DNA from: JBNKLG01 sp050292235
Lineage (GTDB): Bacteria; Pseudomonadota; Gammaproteobacteria; Chromatiales; Chromatiaceae
Length of the DNA stretch: 23,649 nt
Assembly: GCA_050292235.1 (NCBI GenBank)
Contig: JBNKLG010000041.1
Location: forward strand, 1-23,649
Reading direction: 5' to 3'
The notes beneath the pieces were generated by a model, which saw nothing but the letters and a program-made list of their open reading frames with translations, was not told the origin of the DNA and ran no database searches. Shown here piece by piece: positions 1 through 8,471 of the stretch. The position numbers were made by a program, and so were the translations under genes. The number at the start of each line of letters is the position of its first letter. Position 1 is the first letter of the stretch.

Positions 1-464
1 GGCTGGCCGAGGCGATCCGGCTGCTGCGCAAAGAAGGCATCGACCTCTCAGACCGCCGTATCGTCAAATCCCAGGGGTTGATCAACGCCGCGGCCGCCCT
101 GGCGGGTCGCGAACAGCCGGGGCCCGCCGACCTCTGGCCGCTGATCTACGTCATCCCCACCCGAGAGGCGCAACAAACCGCGCGAGAGCTCTTGCGCGAT
201 CTGCTGGAAGCCACCGAAAACAACACCCTCTCCGCCGCCGCAGAACACGCCTCCAAAGGCCCCCTGGCACGGGCACAACGCCTGGTGGAGAAGGGTGAAC
301 AGCTGCTCGCCGCCCCGGTCGAACAGCGCTCCCGTTTGGAGATCGAGGCCCTGGGCCGGGAGATCGATGCCGGATTCCCCCTGGAGGGGATGCCCGAACC
401 GCTACGCCACCTGCGAGAGCAATTGCTCCTGCTCTGCTCAGAGGTGAGCAGCGGGAACGCCTGA
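1..464 (+). CDS. MoxR-family AAA+ ATPase, C-terminal part (5' end outside window)
   Basis: The open frame enters from the left edge (first full codon at position 3) and ends with TGA at 462-464, giving about 153 visible residues. The Walker motifs lie outside the window. What remains resembles the lid/sensor-2 part of MoxR/RavA ATPases: a helix with RKEGIDLSDRR followed by an Ala-rich helix (INAAAALAGRE) and the segment PADLWPLIYVIP, then a charged helical tail. Such ATPases act as chaperone-like remodellers together with a vWA-domain partner. The next gene starts on the base right after this stop, so it is the upstream member of the operon running to 5346. The call rests on the SDRR-type lid motif and on the context of vWA and propeller genes. 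The AAA core cannot be checked here. Confidence 0.75.
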   Translation, partial: LAEAIRLLRKEGIDLSDRRIVKSQGLINAAAALAGREQPGPADLWPLIYVIPTREAQQTARELLRDLLEATENNTLSAAAEHASKGPLARAQRLVEKGEQLLAAPVEQRSRLEIEALGREIDAGFPLEGMPEPLRHLREQLLLLCSEVSSGNA

Positions 465-878
465 ATGGAGCTGACCCAAATCCCCTGGCGAATGCGCCAC
501 GAACCGCTGCTGCCGCAAGGAGTGATGGCCTGCGGCACGCAACGTCTCCAGGCCGCTGAACGCCTGCTGGCCCAGGACGATGGCCGCCTGTCCCGATTGC
601 GCGGCGTGACGGGAGCACAGCATCTGCTGATTCTGGGCCAGGAGTCCGACCTGCCCTGGATACCCGGGGCCACCTATCTGGGCCAGGACCCGCAGGCCCT
701 GCATCTGCTGCTGCCCACCCATCTGGCCCCCGACATCCCCCTGGAGTGGCTGGATCGGGCCATCATTGCCGCCCATGGCGAACGGCAGTACGCCGTCGAC
801 CCGCAACAAGGCGCGCTGATCCCCTTTGGTGACGCCCTGCGTCTGGATCGTGCCTGCCTGCAACAGGTGGGCGACTGA
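465..878 (+). CDS. small bpX-type protein of a MoxR-vWA-beta-propeller system
   Basis: A 137-residue soluble protein whose ATG follows the upstream stop codon directly and whose TGA overlaps the next ATG (TGATG at 876-880), so it is probably translationally coupled on both sides. It has no signal peptide or membrane segment. Visible landmarks are an Arg/Ala-rich helix near residues 25-45, the segment LPWIPGATYLGQD, and LLLPTHLAPDIPLEWLDRAI. The last pattern resembles the small bpX proteins of MoxR-vWA-beta-propeller ternary systems; bpX5 is my best guess, from memory. These are thought to be a connecting component of the system. No catalytic motif is visible. The assignment depends mainly on gene order and size. 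Confidence 0.6.
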   Translation: MELTQIPWRMRHEPLLPQGVMACGTQRLQAAERLLAQDDGRLSRLRGVTGAQHLLILGQESDLPWIPGATYLGQDPQALHLLLPTHLAPDIPLEWLDRAIIAAHGERQYAVDPQQGALIPFGDALRLDRACLQQVGD

Positions 879-2635
879 TGCAACTGCCCGCTCCCATCAG
901 TGGCTGGTCAGCGCTCCTCACCCTCTTTCCCGATGACATCGCCCAGACCTTGAGAAGCCTCTCCCGACGACTGGCCCCGTTGCTGGGCCCACTGCCCCAA
1001 AGCGTCAAGCAGGGTATCGAACAGGCCGACGGATTCAACGGCCTGAGCCATCGCGGCCATTACGAACGCCTGCTCATGACCGAATGGGCCCTTGCCCGCT
1101 CTGCGCCCGAGGAGTTTCTGCGCCGGGCCACGGCGGGAGAGCATCTCTTTTTGGATCCGGCGAAGCAGCAGCCCCATGAACAGAAGGGCCTCTTTGTGCT
1201 GTTTGATACCGGCCCCGATCAGCTCGGCAAACCCCGGCTGCTCCATCTGGCCCTGCTGATCCTGCTGGCCAGACGGGCCGAGCAGGCCAAGGCCGATTTT
1301 TTCTGGGGGCTGTTCCAGGACCCTGACTGCCGATGCCAGACCGCCATCCACCAGGCCAGCGTCACCGCACTGCTCGAAGGCCGAAGCGCATCGCCCCTGA
1401 CCCAGCCATGGCTCACCCCCTGGCAAGAGCAGCTCTCCCGGCATCAGCTACTGGAGTGCTGGTGCATCACCCCAACCCCACTCGAGGCACTCTGTCCGCA
1501 ACAGGGCCGGATCGCCATTGAAGAACCCTTGACGGCCAAGGTCGACCGCCTGCTGGTGGCGGTAGAAAACAGAGGGCAGCGGCGGGAAGCCGAGATCGAG
1601 CTGCCCGCCGACGACATCGCCACCCGCCTGCTGCGACAACCTTTCGCCCCACCGCCCAGGCAGAAGATCCGTACCGAAAAACGCCAGAGCAACCTGATCA
1701 TCAGCCACAATGGCCGCAAGCTGGCCTACTGTTCGGGCAATACCCTTTATCTTCACACCATTCCCAACTCGCCCAATGCCAAACCGAGCAAGATCAGAAC
1801 CCTGGGCTTTCCGGCAGAGCAGCAACTGGTGGCGGTGAATATCTCGCGCAAGCGCCTCTGTGCCATCACCCAGGACAGTGGCTACTGGTACTTCCACCGT
1901 TTTCCCGATATGCCGGAACTGCTGAAACAGAACAAGAGCCAGCGCATCCCCCTGGCGGATGACCAGATCGCCACTTTCTTTTTCGACCCATCTGCCAAAG
2001 GCAACCGCCTGTTGCTGTTGGACGCCAACCAGCGTGTCCGTGCCATGGCGCTACCCCCTGAAAACAACCTGTTCCAGGCCATTGCCCAGCACGTCTGCTA
2101 CTTCGGCGATTGTGGCGTCGGCCCCTGCTATGCCAGGTATTCGGCCCCGGGGGAGATCGAGCTGGTCTGGTATCTGGGTGCGGAGAGCCCCTGCAAGACC
2201 CACTTCTCCTGCATCGAGAGTCGATCTCCCGGATTTTTCCTCCATGCCAGCGGGGGTTGGAGCAAATGCGCGGTGGGGGCGGTGGCTATCGAGCAAGAGG
2301 CCGATCGCTGGTCCCTGCACAGTCGGCGACTGAAAACCGGGGTCTGTCTACAACCAGGCGACCAGCCCTGTGGCGTACTCAATCTCCACATGGACGCCTG
2401 TGGCGTGGGACACAACAACCTCTGGCTCATCGTCCACAATCCGACGGAACAGTGCATCTACGCCCTGGGCGACCGACAACGCATCCCCCTGCTGGAGAGC
2501 GGTGCCATCGATCAGCCCAGCCTCAATCCCAGGCACCCCTATCTGCACTACGTCTCTGCCGAGGGGGAAGACGTGGTCTACTGCCTGCAACGCGGGGTTG
2601 AGCTGATGCGACTCTCCCTGGAATCGGCAACATGA
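878..2635 (+). CDS. vWA-like plus beta-propeller protein of a MoxR-vWA-beta-propeller system
   Basis: A 585-residue protein overlapping both neighbours (TGATG at the start, ATGA at 2632-2635). Residues 1-100 are helical and include GHYERLLMTEW and APEEFLRRA. Residues 104-230 look like a von Willebrand factor A fold: a hydrophobic strand ends in LFDTGPDQLGKPRLLHLALLIL, the position of the MIDAS loop. The usual D-x-S-x-S is replaced by D110-T-G112-P-D114, so metal binding is doubtful. Residues 270-585 form repeated short beta-strand units with several Trp/Tyr-rich blades, consistent with a beta-propeller. In these systems the vWA protein is the expected partner of the MoxR ATPase. Function in the cell is not known. 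The fold calls are made by eye. Confidence 0.65.
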   Translation: MQLPAPISGWSALLTLFPDDIAQTLRSLSRRLAPLLGPLPQSVKQGIEQADGFNGLSHRGHYERLLMTEWALARSAPEEFLRRATAGEHLFLDPAKQQPHEQKGLFVLFDTGPDQLGKPRLLHLALLILLARRAEQAKADFFWGLFQDPDCRCQTAIHQASVTALLEGRSASPLTQPWLTPWQEQLSRHQLLECWCITPTPLEALCPQQGRIAIEEPLTAKVDRLLVAVENRGQRREAEIELPADDIATRLLRQPFAPPPRQKIRTEKRQSNLIISHNGRKLAYCSGNTLYLHTIPNSPNAKPSKIRTLGFPAEQQLVAVNISRKRLCAITQDSGYWYFHRFPDMPELLKQNKSQRIPLADDQIATFFFDPSAKGNRLLLLDANQRVRAMALPPENNLFQAIAQHVCYFGDCGVGPCYARYSAPGEIELVWYLGAESPCKTHFSCIESRSPGFFLHASGGWSKCAVGAVAIEQEADRWSLHSRRLKTGVCLQPGDQPCGVLNLHMDACGVGHNNLWLIVHNPTEQCIYALGDRQRIPLLESGAIDQPSLNPRHPYLHYVSAEGEDVVYCLQRGVELMRLSLESAT

Positions 2636-5346
2636 ATCAGTCGCAGCCGACAGAGTATGTTGCCCGAGGGCTGGTCGAGGCGGCCGGTCTCCTGTTTGAT
2701 GGACGCCATCTGAGCCAGGAGCAACTGGTGGCAAAGATCCTGGCAGCCTGGTCCCCCGGTACCCGACTCTTTCGCATCGGCGACCATTACCCACTGCTTT
2801 GGCCACAGCCCCAGTCCCTGCATGCCCACCAAGCCCCCGCTGCCCCACTGTTGGCCTATGGCACGATCTACAGCACGGCCCCACTCAACCCGGAACAGGT
2901 CGAGCATTTTTCGCGCCATCCACAAACAGTGCTGATTATCGATCAGGGCCATTTCCGGCCCAACCCACTGGACCAAAGCACCCGGTTCGACCCGGCTATC
3001 TGGATTAACGCCTCGGGTTACCGACGCGAAGCCGTCAAACCGCTGGGGCGCCCACCGGAAAAGCCCAAACAGGATGAGATGTTGATGGGCAAGACCACCC
3101 GGGCACTGTTCAAAGATGAAAAACTTCAGGCCAGCGAGGAGCAGCGCCAGATCCTGGCGGCCATGAAAGAGGCGCCGACGGATCGCAAAGGCCCCATGGG
3201 TGGTAGCCTGATCCGCCCATTGATCGGCAGCGCCCTCTCCGCGCTGGTCATCCACTTGCTGCCTCGGCGTGGAACAGCCGGGGGCGGACAATCCAGCAAT
3301 ACCCCGGCCCCCGATGCGACCCGCCCTTCTTTTTCCGAAATCTGGCGGCGCTATCTTCTGCTCTCCCAACTGGGCCGATTCATCGGTCGCAGACAGACCC
3401 GCTACCTGCAGAAAATGATCAAGATGTTCGAACAGGGCGACCTGGAACAAGCCCTGAAACACGCCATCCCCCTCGCTGATCTGCGTGATGCCGTAGAACG
3501 GCAGAAGAGTGCGCTGGGCACACCAGGGGCGCGCAACAACCTCGATATCCCTCTGCAACGTCAACAGAACAGCTCCGCCATCGGCCTCAGTGACGACAGT
3601 GAACACTTTCTCCGCCAACTCTACGAACGCCACTTTCGCCAACTGGATCGCCAGGGCCGCTATCGCGAGGCCGGATTCATCCTGGCCGAACTGCTGAAAG
3701 CGTACGATCGGGCCGTGGACTACCTGGAACAACGGGGAGAAAAGCGTATGGCGGCGGAGCTGGCCGAAGGCCAACAGCTTGCACCCGCCAGGGTCATCCG
3801 ACAATGGCTGATCGCCGGCGACACCGCCCGCGCCATTCAGATCGCCAGACTCACCCGCTGTTACGCCGAAGCGGTTGCCTTTATCCAGAGTCGCGACAAA
3901 CCCCTGGCCGATCAACTGCGTTGGCACTTCGCCCAGCTCCATGCCCAATCCGGCGATTTTGAGCAGGCGGTAGAGCTGGCCTGGCCACTGCGACAGGCAC
4001 ATCCCGACATCCTGCATTGGTGCCGAGAGGCCACAGAGCTTGATGGCCAGATCGGCGCCCGCATGCTGGCCAGATACCTGAGTCTGGTCTCGACGGAGGA
4101 TAGCTATCTCTCCAAGGCTCAGACACTGCTCAACCAGACCGATGGAAAAACGGCGCCATGGCGACTGGCCTTCATCGACACCCTCACCCAATCAGCGGCA
4201 ACCCCGACCAGCCGCCTCTGTGGCCGCCTGGCCCTTCGCAGCCTGATCAGAGATATCGATCAGGGCTATTGCAAGCCAGATAAAAAGCGCCTCAATGCCC
4301 TGCTCAATCTGGTGGAAGATCCTCTGCTGCGCCATGAAGCCCGATCGCTGCCACTCAAGGCCAGTCTGAGCCAGCCCACCCAGGGCCTATCCCAGCGTGA
4401 GCCACCTTTGGAGTACCAGGTTATAGCGGGAACGGCGGCATCACCGCTGGCCACGGTCGTCATCATGGCCAAGGGCTGGCTGCTGGTGGCCAAAGGTGAG
4501 TCCGGCGTCGATCTCTACAAACCAAACGGCAGCAAGGTCACCACCCTCGCCGTTCCCTGCCACGACATCGTCACCTCGGATCTCGGCAACCGCGCCCTCT
4601 TGCTGGCCCGCCACAACAGCCTTTGGGTGATCTACCGCTTTACGCTGGAGACCCTGAAGGTCGAGCGCTGGATCGAGCTGGATATCGACCACTACGCGGC
4701 CAGCCATGATGGGTTGCAATGGCTGGTCGCCAAAGGGAATCAACTCTGGCTGCTCGACCTTCAGGCCGAAGAGCAACACGCCCTCTGGTCGATCAATGAT
4801 CTTCCGGGCAGGGTTCTGGCCATCCGGCGTGGCCCAAAAGGTTTTGCCCTCTTACTGCAGGATGGCCAGGAGAGCATCGCCACCTGGCGCTACCAACTGC
4901 CTGATCTGCTGCTGAAAGAGCGGCTTCCGCTCAGTCAGGAGACCATCCGGCACTACCATCCCATGGCCCTGCGTGAAGATGGATTCATGGCGGGACTGGC
5001 CCTTGGTGCCGAGGATCAGGAGACCTTCGCCCTGTTTAAATCGACCGACAAAACCACGCCTCTCTCCCTGCAACAAGGTCACCGTATCGATGGCATGTGG
5101 CTCTACGGAGACTGGCTGGCGATTCGCAGTCAGAGTGCCAATCAAAAAAACCATCTGTCTCTCTATGACCTCACCAGCGCCAACATCATCGGCCTGCCCC
5201 GGCTCATTGTCCATTTCGACCAGGAAACCGGGGCCTACGTGCACCGATTCGACGAAACCCTGGCAGTGATCTGCCCCCAGGGAAACATCAGCCTGATCTC
5301 GTTGGAGGATGGCAGTCTCATCTCCAGCCTGTCAGTACCCGCATAG
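2632..5346 (+). CDS. large bpX6-type protein: N-terminal domain, helical repeats, C-terminal beta-propeller
   Basis: A 904-residue protein starting by a 4-base ATGA overlap with the vWA gene. Residues 1-135 are a globular domain (motifs FDGRHLSQEQLV and LIIDQGHFRPNPLD) resembling the bpX6 component. A Gly/Ala-rich hydrophobic stretch at about 190-211 is too weak to call a membrane segment with confidence. Residues 235-560 are helical and TPR-like, with repeated units such as GRYREAGFILAELL and GDFEQAVELAWPLR. Residues 590-904 are blade-like beta repeats (for example WLLVAKGESGVDLYKPNG) typical of a beta-propeller. It is the last gene of the MoxR-vWA-propeller operon and probably its scaffold or recognition component. 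No nuclease, protease or toxin motif is seen, so if the system has an effector it must lie upstream of the window or elsewhere. Confidence 0.6.
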   Translation: MNQSQPTEYVARGLVEAAGLLFDGRHLSQEQLVAKILAAWSPGTRLFRIGDHYPLLWPQPQSLHAHQAPAAPLLAYGTIYSTAPLNPEQVEHFSRHPQTVLIIDQGHFRPNPLDQSTRFDPAIWINASGYRREAVKPLGRPPEKPKQDEMLMGKTTRALFKDEKLQASEEQRQILAAMKEAPTDRKGPMGGSLIRPLIGSALSALVIHLLPRRGTAGGGQSSNTPAPDATRPSFSEIWRRYLLLSQLGRFIGRRQTRYLQKMIKMFEQGDLEQALKHAIPLADLRDAVERQKSALGTPGARNNLDIPLQRQQNSSAIGLSDDSEHFLRQLYERHFRQLDRQGRYREAGFILAELLKAYDRAVDYLEQRGEKRMAAELAEGQQLAPARVIRQWLIAGDTARAIQIARLTRCYAEAVAFIQSRDKPLADQLRWHFAQLHAQSGDFEQAVELAWPLRQAHPDILHWCREATELDGQIGARMLARYLSLVSTEDSYLSKAQTLLNQTDGKTAPWRLAFIDTLTQSAATPTSRLCGRLALRSLIRDIDQGYCKPDKKRLNALLNLVEDPLLRHEARSLPLKASLSQPTQGLSQREPPLEYQVIAGTAASPLATVVIMAKGWLLVAKGESGVDLYKPNGSKVTTLAVPCHDIVTSDLGNRALLLARHNSLWVIYRFTLETLKVERWIELDIDHYAASHDGLQWLVAKGNQLWLLDLQAEEQHALWSINDLPGRVLAIRRGPKGFALLLQDGQESIATWRYQLPDLLLKERLPLSQETIRHYHPMALREDGFMAGLALGAEDQETFALFKSTDKTTPLSLQQGHRIDGMWLYGDWLAIRSQSANQKNHLSLYDLTSANIIGLPRLIVHFDQETGAYVHRFDETLAVICPQGNISLISLEDGSLISSLSVPA

Positions 5347-5411
5347 GAAATCGCTGTGAGATCACCATGACGAAAAAGACATTCGGACTAAGCTGGGGAT
5401 AGGAACCCATC

Positions 5412-7070
5412 TTGAATCACAGGCAATTTTCCATGAACAACGGCTCTATCCTTTGCAATCATGTGGATCTGGTTATGCGTCGGACCCACTTTGTTCAAAT
5501 CGATTGGCACGCTGGCACCATTACCGCCATTCGGATATTGGGGGAAGAGCAACCGGGGGAACCTTATCTCATTCCCGGCTTTATCGATGCCCATGTCCAT
5601 ATCGAGAGCTCGATGCTGCCCCCCTCGGAATTTGCCCGATTGGCTACCCGTCATGGCACCATTGCCACGGTTTCCGATCCCCACGAAATCGCCAATGTAC
5701 TGGGGTTGGAAGGGGTTGACTATATGCTTGAGAGCGCGGCCCAAGTGCCCTTCCACTTTTTCTTTGGCGCCCCCTCCTGTGTGCCGGCCACCCCCTTTGA
5801 AACCGCCGGGGCAACCCTGGGATTGAGCGAGATTGAGCAGTTGCTGGACAATCCGGAGATCCGCTATCTGTCAGAAATGATGAACTTTCCCGCCGTGCTC
5901 AACCGGGACCCGAAGGTCATGGCCAAGCTGGCACTGGCCAAGGATCGTGGTCTGCCTATCGATGGCCATGCACCCGGCCTGATTGATGAAGCCGCATCCA
6001 TCTATGCCGCTGCCGGAATCAGCACCGATCACGAATGTTTTACTCTGGAAGAGGCTCAGGCCAAACTGACAGCCGGAATGAAGATTCTGATCCGGGAAGG
6101 CTCTGCCGCCCGCAACTTCAACGCCCTGCACCCGTTGATTTCGAGCCATACAGACAGCGTCATGTTGTGCAGCGATGACAAACATCCAGACGATCTGGCC
6201 CTAGGCCACCTGAATCAACTGGCGGCCCTGGCAGTGAAGCGGGGCCATAGGGTATTTGATGTTTTGCAATGCCTCTGCATCAACCCCATCGATCACTACC
6301 GACTGCCCTTGGGCCGACTGCAAGAGGGCGATCCGATGGATGCTGCTCTGATCGCCGACCTCCAAAACTTTACCGTAGAAGCCACCTGGCTGAAAGGTGA
6401 GAAAGTGGCGGCATCGGGTGAGAGCCTGATTTCTTCCACAACCTCAAAGGTGATCAATCGATTCCAGGCCCAACCCCTGCATCCGGATCAACTCAAGATC
6501 AGCGACCCTGGTGAAAAGATGCGTGTTATCGAGGCGCTGGACGGGGAGCTCATTACCCATGAGTCTCTTGAAGAACCGGTGTTGAACGGTGATATGGCCG
6601 AACCTGACCCAAATCGAGATCTGCTGTTGCTCTGCGTCTACAACCGCTACCAAGCCGCCGAACCGGCATTGGGCTTCATCCGCGGTTTTGGCCTGCGCAG
6701 TGGAGCCATTGCCTCCAGCGTGGCCCATGACTCACATAATATTGTTGCGGTAGGCGCGGACCGGACCGCCCTGACCCAGGCGATCAATGGCATCATCGAG
6801 AGCCATGGCGGCATCGCCGTTGCCAATAGCCAGGGACTGCACATCCTGCCTTTGCCCATCGCCGGTCTGATGAGCGATGCCGATGGTGATCAGGTCGCGC
6901 AACGCTACGCTCAGCTCGATCAACTGACCAAAGACCTTGGCTCTCCACTCAGAGCCCCCTTCATGACCCTTTCCTTCATGGCCCTGCTGGTGATCCCCGA
7001 ACTCAAATTGAGCGACCGGGGGTTGTTCGATGGTCGCTCATTCCAATTTTCCTCCCTGTCAGTGGGTTGA
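5412..7070 (+). CDS. ade: adenine deaminase
   Basis: Amidohydrolase-superfamily enzyme (about 545-552 residues) converting adenine to hypoxanthine and ammonia for purine salvage. The metal-site motifs are in order: GFIDAHVHIESS (H61-x-H63), a carboxylate region SEMMNFP, DGHAPG (H186), DHE (residues 206-208), REGSAARN and SDDKHPDD (D255, D256, H258). The C-terminal domain has HDSHNIVAVG. It is slightly shorter at the N-terminus than the E. coli enzyme. Two starts are possible. TTG at 5412 has GGGGATAGGA ending 7 bases before it. ATG at 5433 has a weaker CACAGG 9 bases before it. Both leave the conserved core intact. No terminator is visible in the gap to the bpX operon, so co-transcription is possible but not shown. 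Confidence 0.93.
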   Translation: MNHRQFSMNNGSILCNHVDLVMRRTHFVQIDWHAGTITAIRILGEEQPGEPYLIPGFIDAHVHIESSMLPPSEFARLATRHGTIATVSDPHEIANVLGLEGVDYMLESAAQVPFHFFFGAPSCVPATPFETAGATLGLSEIEQLLDNPEIRYLSEMMNFPAVLNRDPKVMAKLALAKDRGLPIDGHAPGLIDEAASIYAAAGISTDHECFTLEEAQAKLTAGMKILIREGSAARNFNALHPLISSHTDSVMLCSDDKHPDDLALGHLNQLAALAVKRGHRVFDVLQCLCINPIDHYRLPLGRLQEGDPMDAALIADLQNFTVEATWLKGEKVAASGESLISSTTSKVINRFQAQPLHPDQLKISDPGEKMRVIEALDGELITHESLEEPVLNGDMAEPDPNRDLLLLCVYNRYQAAEPALGFIRGFGLRSGAIASSVAHDSHNIVAVGADRTALTQAINGIIESHGGIAVANSQGLHILPLPIAGLMSDADGDQVAQRYAQLDQLTKDLGSPLRAPFMTLSFMALLVIPELKLSDRGLFDGRSFQFSSLSVG

Positions 7071-7152
7071 AACAACAGGGCCATTTTGCTTCTCCCGCCC
7101 GCTGACCTATGATGAGCAGCAAGTCTGATGCTGAACGGAAGAACGCCTCTTG

Positions 7153-7872
7153 ATGGATTTACCAAACCTGCCCGAAAAAACCCGCGAGATCCTTGCCAAC
7201 GTGATTTCCGGACTGCAGCAAAAGCTGGGAGAGAACCTCTACTCCTGCATCCTCTATGGCAGCGCCGTGCGGGGTGCCTATGTTGACGGTACCTCCGACA
7301 TCAATCTGCTGCTCATCCTGAACCAGTCAACCCCAGCAGCTCACCGCGAGATTGCCGGGATTCTGAAGCAAAAAATCCCCATCGAGCCCTTTGTGATCAG
7401 CCGGATCGGGATGGAACGGAGTTTTGAGGCGTTCGCGATCAAATTCTGCAGCATTCAACGCGATTATCGGGTGCTACATGGCGAGGACCCCCTTGCCAAT
7501 CTGATGATTGACGGGACCATTCTGCACTTTCTCTCCGAACAGGCCATCCGCAACCTGCGCCTGCGCACGGTACGGGCCTATATTACCCTGGGCCAGAATC
7601 GTCGGCACTATCTGGAGCGCATCATCGGGCTAGTGCCACAGATTTTTATCGATATCAGCACCGCGCTGAGGGTAAAGGGCCATACCATTGAAGGGGATTT
7701 CGCCGAGCGGATTCCAGTCATGGCTGAACAGTTGGGAGATGCCGCTTCGGTCCTGTCGGATCTGCTGGTCATAAAACAGAAAAAGCCCAACCTGACTGAT
7801 GGCGAGCTTTTCCAGCTCCATTCCCGGGTTTTCACCTTGCTGGACACCACCATCAGCTGGATGTCGGCATGA
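7153..7872 (+). CDS. nucleotidyltransferase-fold protein
   Basis: A 239-residue protein from ATG 7153 (a TTG one codon earlier is also in frame); GGAAG lies about 10 bases before the ATG. Residues 34-54 carry the polymerase-beta nucleotidyltransferase signature: YGSAVRG followed by TSDINLLLIL. The first catalytic Asp is D49, but the second position of the usual D-x-D is N51. The rest (about 90-239) is mostly helical, including QRDYRVLHGEDPL, the basic RNLRLRTVRAYITLGQNRRH, and a substrate-binding-like bundle. It resembles single-chain MNT-type proteins with a helical C-terminal half, although I do not see a clear HEPN R-x4-6-H motif. Its stop overlaps the next ATG (ATGA), so it is coupled to the Gly/Cys-tail membrane protein. 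Substrate is unknown, and the Asn may mean altered or absent catalysis. Confidence 0.75.
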   Translation: MDLPNLPEKTREILANVISGLQQKLGENLYSCILYGSAVRGAYVDGTSDINLLLILNQSTPAAHREIAGILKQKIPIEPFVISRIGMERSFEAFAIKFCSIQRDYRVLHGEDPLANLMIDGTILHFLSEQAIRNLRLRTVRAYITLGQNRRHYLERIIGLVPQIFIDISTALRVKGHTIEGDFAERIPVMAEQLGDAASVLSDLLVIKQKKPNLTDGELFQLHSRVFTLLDTTISWMSA

Positions 7873-8471
7873 GCGATACCTACGACATTCGTTGTCCGGT
7901 CTGTAAGCGGGACATCACCGTTCCCAAATCCACCCCGGTGCACCAGTCGGTAAAATGCCCGCAATGCCGGGCTGTTTTTGAGTTTCAGAATGCCCTGCCT
8001 GCCATCAGGATGGCGGCCGTACCCGCACTCTCGAACAGCAGCGTTTTGGACGCCCATGACCACCTGCTCAAGCAGATGCTCTCCTGGGCCATCGCCTTTT
8101 TACTATTTTTTCTGGCCCTGGCAGGAAAATACAGCAATTCGCTGGACGGCCCCGGTTTTCTGCTGTTCATTTTTATCATCTTCGTGGTGACCTTCGTAGG
8201 CTCCTTTCTGATCAGAGCCATGTGGCTGGATATCTGGCTGGTCCGCTTAATCGCTTTTCTCATGTTCGAACTGCTTTGTGTCTATCGCCTGATCTGGGGA
8301 TACAGCCACGACAAGCATCGATTTACCATTCTGATTATTGCCATGATCGTCGGAGGCGTGTTCTATTTTCTATCGGGAAATCAATCCCAATCATCCAGCT
8401 CTGGCTGTGGTGGAGGTGGATGCGGCGGGGGTGGAGGCTGCGGCGGAGGTTGTGGGGGATGCGGCGGCTAG
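7869..8471 (+). CDS. zinc-ribbon, four-helix membrane protein with Gly/Cys-only tail
   Basis: A 200-residue protein, start overlapping the upstream stop (ATGA at 7869-7872). Residues 9-33 form a zinc ribbon with two CPxC knuckles (C9/C12 and C30/C33). Residues 40-65 are a linker. Four hydrophobic segments follow at about 70-86, 95-115, 121-143 and 152-169. After a Ser-rich hinge (173-178) the last 21 residues are only Gly and Cys, with Cys at 180, 185, 191, 195 and 198 separated by runs of 4, 5, 3 and 2 Gly. Such tails occur on various bacterial membrane proteins. They could bind metal or be a substrate for peptide modification, and the function is unknown. The tail codons overlap the 3' end of the convergent radical SAM gene by 81 bp. 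Confidence 0.85.
   Translation: MSDTYDIRCPVCKRDITVPKSTPVHQSVKCPQCRAVFEFQNALPAIRMAAVPALSNSSVLDAHDHLLKQMLSWAIAFLLFFLALAGKYSNSLDGPGFLLFIFIIFVVTFVGSFLIRAMWLDIWLVRLIAFLMFELLCVYRLIWGYSHDKHRFTILIIAMIVGGVFYFLSGNQSQSSSSGCGGGGCGGGGGCGGGCGGCGG

Noticed and set aside
2578..4191. 537-codon open frame on the minus strand opposite the 904-residue bpX gene
   Set aside because: It is Gly/Gln/Leu-rich with no domain pattern and lies opposite a gene with clear domains, so it is an antisense by-product of high GC.
5367..5402. 11-residue upstream reading frame before ade, whose stop overlaps the ade ribosome site
   Set aside because: Too short, with no runs of regulatory codons or attenuator hairpin; could arise by chance.
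7111..7133. CAGCA/TGCTG hairpin before the nucleotidyltransferase gene
   Set aside because: Only 5-base arms, no T-run; not a credible terminator or riboswitch.
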